Shown here one piece after another: positions 6,701 to 8,587 of a DNA stretch of 8,587 nucleotides; the stretch's first letter is position 1; each line of letters starts with the position of its first letter. Source of the DNA: Deltaproteobacteria bacterium (GTDB taxonomy: Bacteria > Desulfobacterota > Desulfobacteria > Desulfobacterales > C00003060). The translations under genes were made by a program, and so were the position numbers. The DNA lies in NCBI GenBank assembly GCA_019309245.1, contig JAFDGP010000092.1:1-8587 (forward strand). The letters are read 5' to 3'. A model generated the notes under the pieces. That model did no database searches and was not told where the DNA came from. It saw only the letters and a list, made by a program, of their open reading frames with translations.

Positions 6701-8366
6701 GAGCCACGAAATTCGCACCCCGATGAACGGGGTCATCGGGTTTACGGATATGCTGCTTGAAACCGACCTGGATGAGGAACAGTTGAGTTTTGCCGAGACG
6801 ATCAAGCGAAGCGGCGAGGGACTACTCGCACTGATCAACGATATCCTTGATTTTTCCAAAATCGAGGCAGGCCAGATGGACCTTGAAACTGTGAAATTTG
6901 ACCCTGAGGTCACCGTCTTTGATGTGTGCGAACTCGTTCGGTTTAAAGTAGACCAAAAAGGCGTCGAGATCCTGGTTCGCATCAGCGACGACGTGCCCCC
7001 TTTTGTTTCCGGGGACCCTGCCCGTTTCCGCCAGGTCCTTCTGAACCTTCTTGGAAATGCAGCCAAGTTTACGCAAGCCGGGGAGATCGAGCTTTCTCTG
7101 GACGTGCTGGAAGAATCCCATGACGAAATCAAAATCCATGTAGCCGTACGGGACACGGGTATCGGCATTCCAAAAAAGAAGCTGGACACCATATTCGAAG
7201 CATTTCAACAGGCGGATACGTCAACAACGAGAAAGTACGGCGGTACAGGCCTGGGGCTGCCCATTTGCCGGCGCATCGCCCGTCTCATGGGTGGTGATGT
7301 GTGGGCGGAAAGTGAACCCGGCAAAGGCAGCACCTTTCATTTTTCGGCCACGATGAGACGATGCGGGAAAAAGTCTGAAACACGGCATGCCCCTGTTGTG
7401 CTGGATCAAAAAAAGGCCCTTGTCGTAGACGACAATACCAACAACCTCGCTATTGTGACCCATCACCTGGAATCCGCCCGGGTCCGCACGACCGCTTTGT
7501 CCAGGGCCGACAAGGTGGTTGAGACTCTTACGGAGGCGGCACGGATGGGGGATCCCTTTGATGTCTGTGTCCTGGATATCCAAATGCCGGCGGTAAGCGG
7601 CTACGATCTGGCCCGGATGATTCGGAACGCAAAATCGGAGATTGCCCGCATCCCCCTTCTTGCCCTTTCTTCCTCCACCGAACGGGATGCCAGCACATGC
7701 CTTGAGGCAGGGTTTGACGGGTTTCTGCCCAAACCCGTATCCCGGGGCAAACTCCTGGACATGATACAAAGGCTGCTGGGGAAAGAATCCCCTGCTACGA
7801 AAAAGAAAAAGCGCGACGCGATCGTCACACAACACAGCATCCGGGAAGAGGCCAAACATTCCGCCCGGATCCTGTTGGCGGAAGACAATCCCGTAAACCA
7901 GAAACTGGCCAAACTCGTCCTGACCAAAGCCGGTTATAATGTTGAAGTCGTCAACAACGGCCGGGAGGCTGTGGAAAAATACCGACAGGCCCCAAATGCA
8001 TTCGACCTCATTTTCATGGATATCCAGATGCCGGAAATGGACGGCATACAGGCCACCAAGGCTATCAGAGAAGCGGAAACCGGCCTGAAGGAAGACCCGG
8101 GAGACTCCCCGGCCGCCGACAACAAGGCTGCCTCCGCACCAGCCGCCCCCCCGCCCGGACGTGCCACGCACATCCCGATCGTGGCCATGACGGCCCATGC
8201 CATGAAAGGAGACCGTCGCCGATGTCTTGAGAGTGGAATGGACGACTATATTACCAAACCCATTAAGAGGGAGGCCGTCTTTGAGGTGATCGAGAAGTGG
8301 GTCTCCGGAAAAAACCGACCGGGCCCAGACAATGCCCGCAACGGTTTTAATCGCAACCGGCCGTGA
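3795..8366 (+). CDS. CbrA-like sodium/solute symporter-hybrid histidine kinase with two receivers
   Basis: This 1523-residue inner-membrane sensor combines transport and signalling. Residues 1-515 form a sodium/solute symporter (SLC5-like) domain with about 13 membrane helices and CbrA-like motifs (ITSIADFISARYG, PYVALQLKSVS). A STAC domain follows at about 557-647, a coiled coil at 648-700 and a PAS domain at about 700-812 with C748, C753 and C760. Two HAMP-like segments lie at 834-882 and 891-937. The kinase core has the phospho-acceptor H971 (in SHEIRTPMNG), N box N1084/N1088, DTGIGIP (1120-1126) and GGTGLGL (1149-1155). REC1 has D1212/D1213, phospho-acceptor D1261 and K1313; REC2 has E1363/D1364, D1409 and K1488. 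All catalytic residues are present. Linkers with an RAE motif recur at 692, 813 and 943. An in-frame stop at 3786 leaves TTG 3795 as the first possible start; AGGAG lies 11 bases upstream. The ligand is unknown: CbrA proteins respond to histidine and carbon/nitrogen status, but that cannot be carried over here. There is no HPt domain. Confidence 0.93.
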   Translation: MSTLSPLTILACFCLYVAVLFAIACWVERQAQIKGKNPADHPVTYALSLAVYCTTWTYYGSVGKAATSGPLFLTIYLGPTLCIVLWWTVLRKLVRIKSRYHITSIADFISARYGRSQALAALATVAALVGTTPYVALQLKSVSATFSLLAPGGGTPSWITANVGPIIVVLMILFTIVFGVRRIDPTERHHGMVAAVAVESVVKLVAFLCAGVFVTYVMFDGFGDIFQRLNQSPFRQCLSFSRIGDTPYVTWMSFLILGMSAILFLPRQFHVAVVENSSEKNILSAIWLFPLYMLLINVFVIPIAMGGLLAGLPVNQADTFVLRLPMQSGRTALTLLVFLGGFSAAAGMVMISAMTIATMTTNHLLLPLLESLNLFRGLRRRMLQCRWVAVAVFILMGFWFERRVGESYMLVNIGIISFAAALQFAPPVLLGIFWPRANKTGAMLGLGAGFLVWFYTMLIPALVKSGWIASGVLAHGPFHLSFLRPEHLFGLNHLDPISHTVFWSLFFNVGLLAFGSLSLKQRKEERHVAESFVAVLSTSQEAVPASCMSSPTIPLEDKKERIVDMLMQYFPEKDALDIFARCTANAGVSGKVRISIEAFSRLAAEVEKALSGSFGSAAAHRAIQQCNLFTPEETDSLKQLYSQILAKMRLAPEDLQKKVDYYQERERLLNEHGKELEEKIAQLDREIQVRKRAETALRESEQRLKTILHSVETGVVLIDAASHVIVDANPVAATLIGLPKDQIIGRVCHQFICPAEQGRCPITDLGKRVEKAEKVLVNAKGETIPILKTVTSIQIDGRDHLIDSFIDITKLKRAEEALRRSQEKYRALSQALSDGLTDVFQALKEIAAGNPDIRISESSELSLIVELKHMVNQTAENIAEIVQLSHEFAMGLAEHFDTLDRVSKGDLTARVSGTSNVDLLESLKNVTNQMIESVAKEITERKRAEEKLSKAMEAVEAASRAKGQFLANMSHEIRTPMNGVIGFTDMLLETDLDEEQLSFAETIKRSGEGLLALINDILDFSKIEAGQMDLETVKFDPEVTVFDVCELVRFKVDQKGVEILVRISDDVPPFVSGDPARFRQVLLNLLGNAAKFTQAGEIELSLDVLEESHDEIKIHVAVRDTGIGIPKKKLDTIFEAFQQADTSTTRKYGGTGLGLPICRRIARLMGGDVWAESEPGKGSTFHFSATMRRCGKKSETRHAPVVLDQKKALVVDDNTNNLAIVTHHLESARVRTTALSRADKVVETLTEAARMGDPFDVCVLDIQMPAVSGYDLARMIRNAKSEIARIPLLALSSSTERDASTCLEAGFDGFLPKPVSRGKLLDMIQRLLGKESPATKKKKRDAIVTQHSIREEAKHSARILLAEDNPVNQKLAKLVLTKAGYNVEVVNNGREAVEKYRQAPNAFDLIFMDIQMPEMDGIQATKAIREAETGLKEDPGDSPAADNKAASAPAAPPPGRATHIPIVAMTAHAMKGDRRRCLESGMDDYITKPIKREAVFEVIEKWVSGKNRPGPDNARNGFNRNRP

Positions 8367-8397
8367 GGCTTCCGGATCCCAACGACCAATTTTTTTC

Positions 8398-8426
8398 TTG
8401 ACACCCACGATATTGTTGCCTAGAGT
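8398..8426 (+). promoter_or_regulatory. Candidate sigma70 promoter
   Basis: A perfect -35 hexamer TTGACA (8398-8403) is followed after exactly 17 bases by TAGAGT (8421-8426), which matches the TATAAT consensus at four of six positions including the key T, A and final T. Transcription would start near 8433 and enter the inverted repeat at 8454 onward. The target is either a structured RNA or a gene beyond the window. A run of seven T just upstream (8390-8396) could act as an UP-like AT tract. Confidence 0.5.
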
Positions 8427-8453
8427 GCCTACCGCACAATATATAGTTAGTTT

Positions 8454-8587
8454 CCATCCATAAATGGCCCTTTTTCCTCTGAGCGGCGTTCTCCGCGGGT
8501 TTCCGCCTGCGACGTACGCAAAGTACGCCTCGGCGGAAACCCTTGTGCGGCCTTGCTCAGAGAAAAAACTGCTCATTTATGAATTGG
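8454..8587. repeat. Long nested inverted repeat, cut by the window edge
   Basis: The right end is one large imperfect palindrome centred near 8520. Perfect arm blocks are 8459-8466 with 8574-8581 (CATAAATG/CATTTATG), 8471-8475 with 8564-8568 (T5/A5), 8477-8484 with 8555-8562 (CTCTGAGC/GCTCAGAG), 8493-8496 with 8547-8550, 8497-8507 with 8532-8542 (GGGTTTCCGCC/GGCGGAAACCC) and 8513-8517 with 8523-8527, closing on a GCAAA loop. Outside the first block, CCA..TGG pairing continues to the last base, so the element may extend further. It codes for nothing evident. It could be a MITE- or REP-type repeat family, a protein-binding cruciform, or a structured RNA transcribed from the promoter just upstream. 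It is not a standard terminator, because no T tract follows the hairpin inside the window. Confidence 0.6.

Noticed and set aside
8357..8396. Terminator after the sensor gene (CCGG..CCGG hairpin and T7)
   Set aside because: The stem is only 4+2 pairs with a bulge, and 14 bases separate it from the T run; not a convincing intrinsic terminator.
7221..8576. 451-codon open frame on the minus strand
   Set aside because: It is antisense to the kinase and receiver region, whose + strand protein has all expected motifs. The antisense translation shows no recognisable domain and crosses the right-end palindrome.

Overview
The window reads as a stretch of a Gram-negative, anaerobe-type genome, most likely a Desulfobacterota (deltaproteobacterial, sulfate-reducer-like) organism. 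This rests on moderate to high GC, a large hybrid sensor kinase with a Cys-containing PAS domain and tandem HAMP-like modules of a style common in that group, and a dynamin-like GTPase next to mgtE. The assignment is inference; no rRNA or other marker gene is present. Every convincing gene lies on the + strand.

Layout. Bases 1-288 are non-coding. They contain a nested set of complementary segments (about 65-238) followed by a strong intrinsic terminator (235-276) that ends two bases before a ribosome binding site. Next comes a two-gene unit: a bacterial dynamin-like GTPase (about 295-2052) and, after a gap of about 5-11 bases, an MgtE-type magnesium transporter (about 2064-3428). A 124-base intergenic region (3429-3552) carries short palindromes that may be operators. 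A second two-gene unit follows: an 81-residue two-helix membrane protein (3553-3798) overlaps by 4 bases (TTGA) the start of a 1523-residue CbrA-like protein (3795-8366). That protein joins a 13-helix sodium/solute symporter domain to a STAC domain, a PAS domain, two HAMP-like segments, a histidine kinase and two receiver domains. The last 221 bases hold a good sigma70-type promoter (TTGACA-N17-TAGAGT) and a 134-base nested inverted repeat that runs to the window edge.

How it may work. The first unit combines a membrane-remodelling GTPase with Mg2+ import, possibly under leader attenuation because the terminator lies between any upstream promoter and the first start codon. The second unit looks like a transporter-coupled sensor: the small membrane protein may be an accessory subunit of the symporter domain, and the signal would pass through STAC, PAS and HAMP to the kinase and then to its two receivers. 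The chain ends in a receiver, and no HPt protein or separate response regulator is encoded here, so its output partner must lie elsewhere. The most unusual features are the structured leader with its terminator, the coupled small subunit, and the structured element with its own promoter at the right edge.
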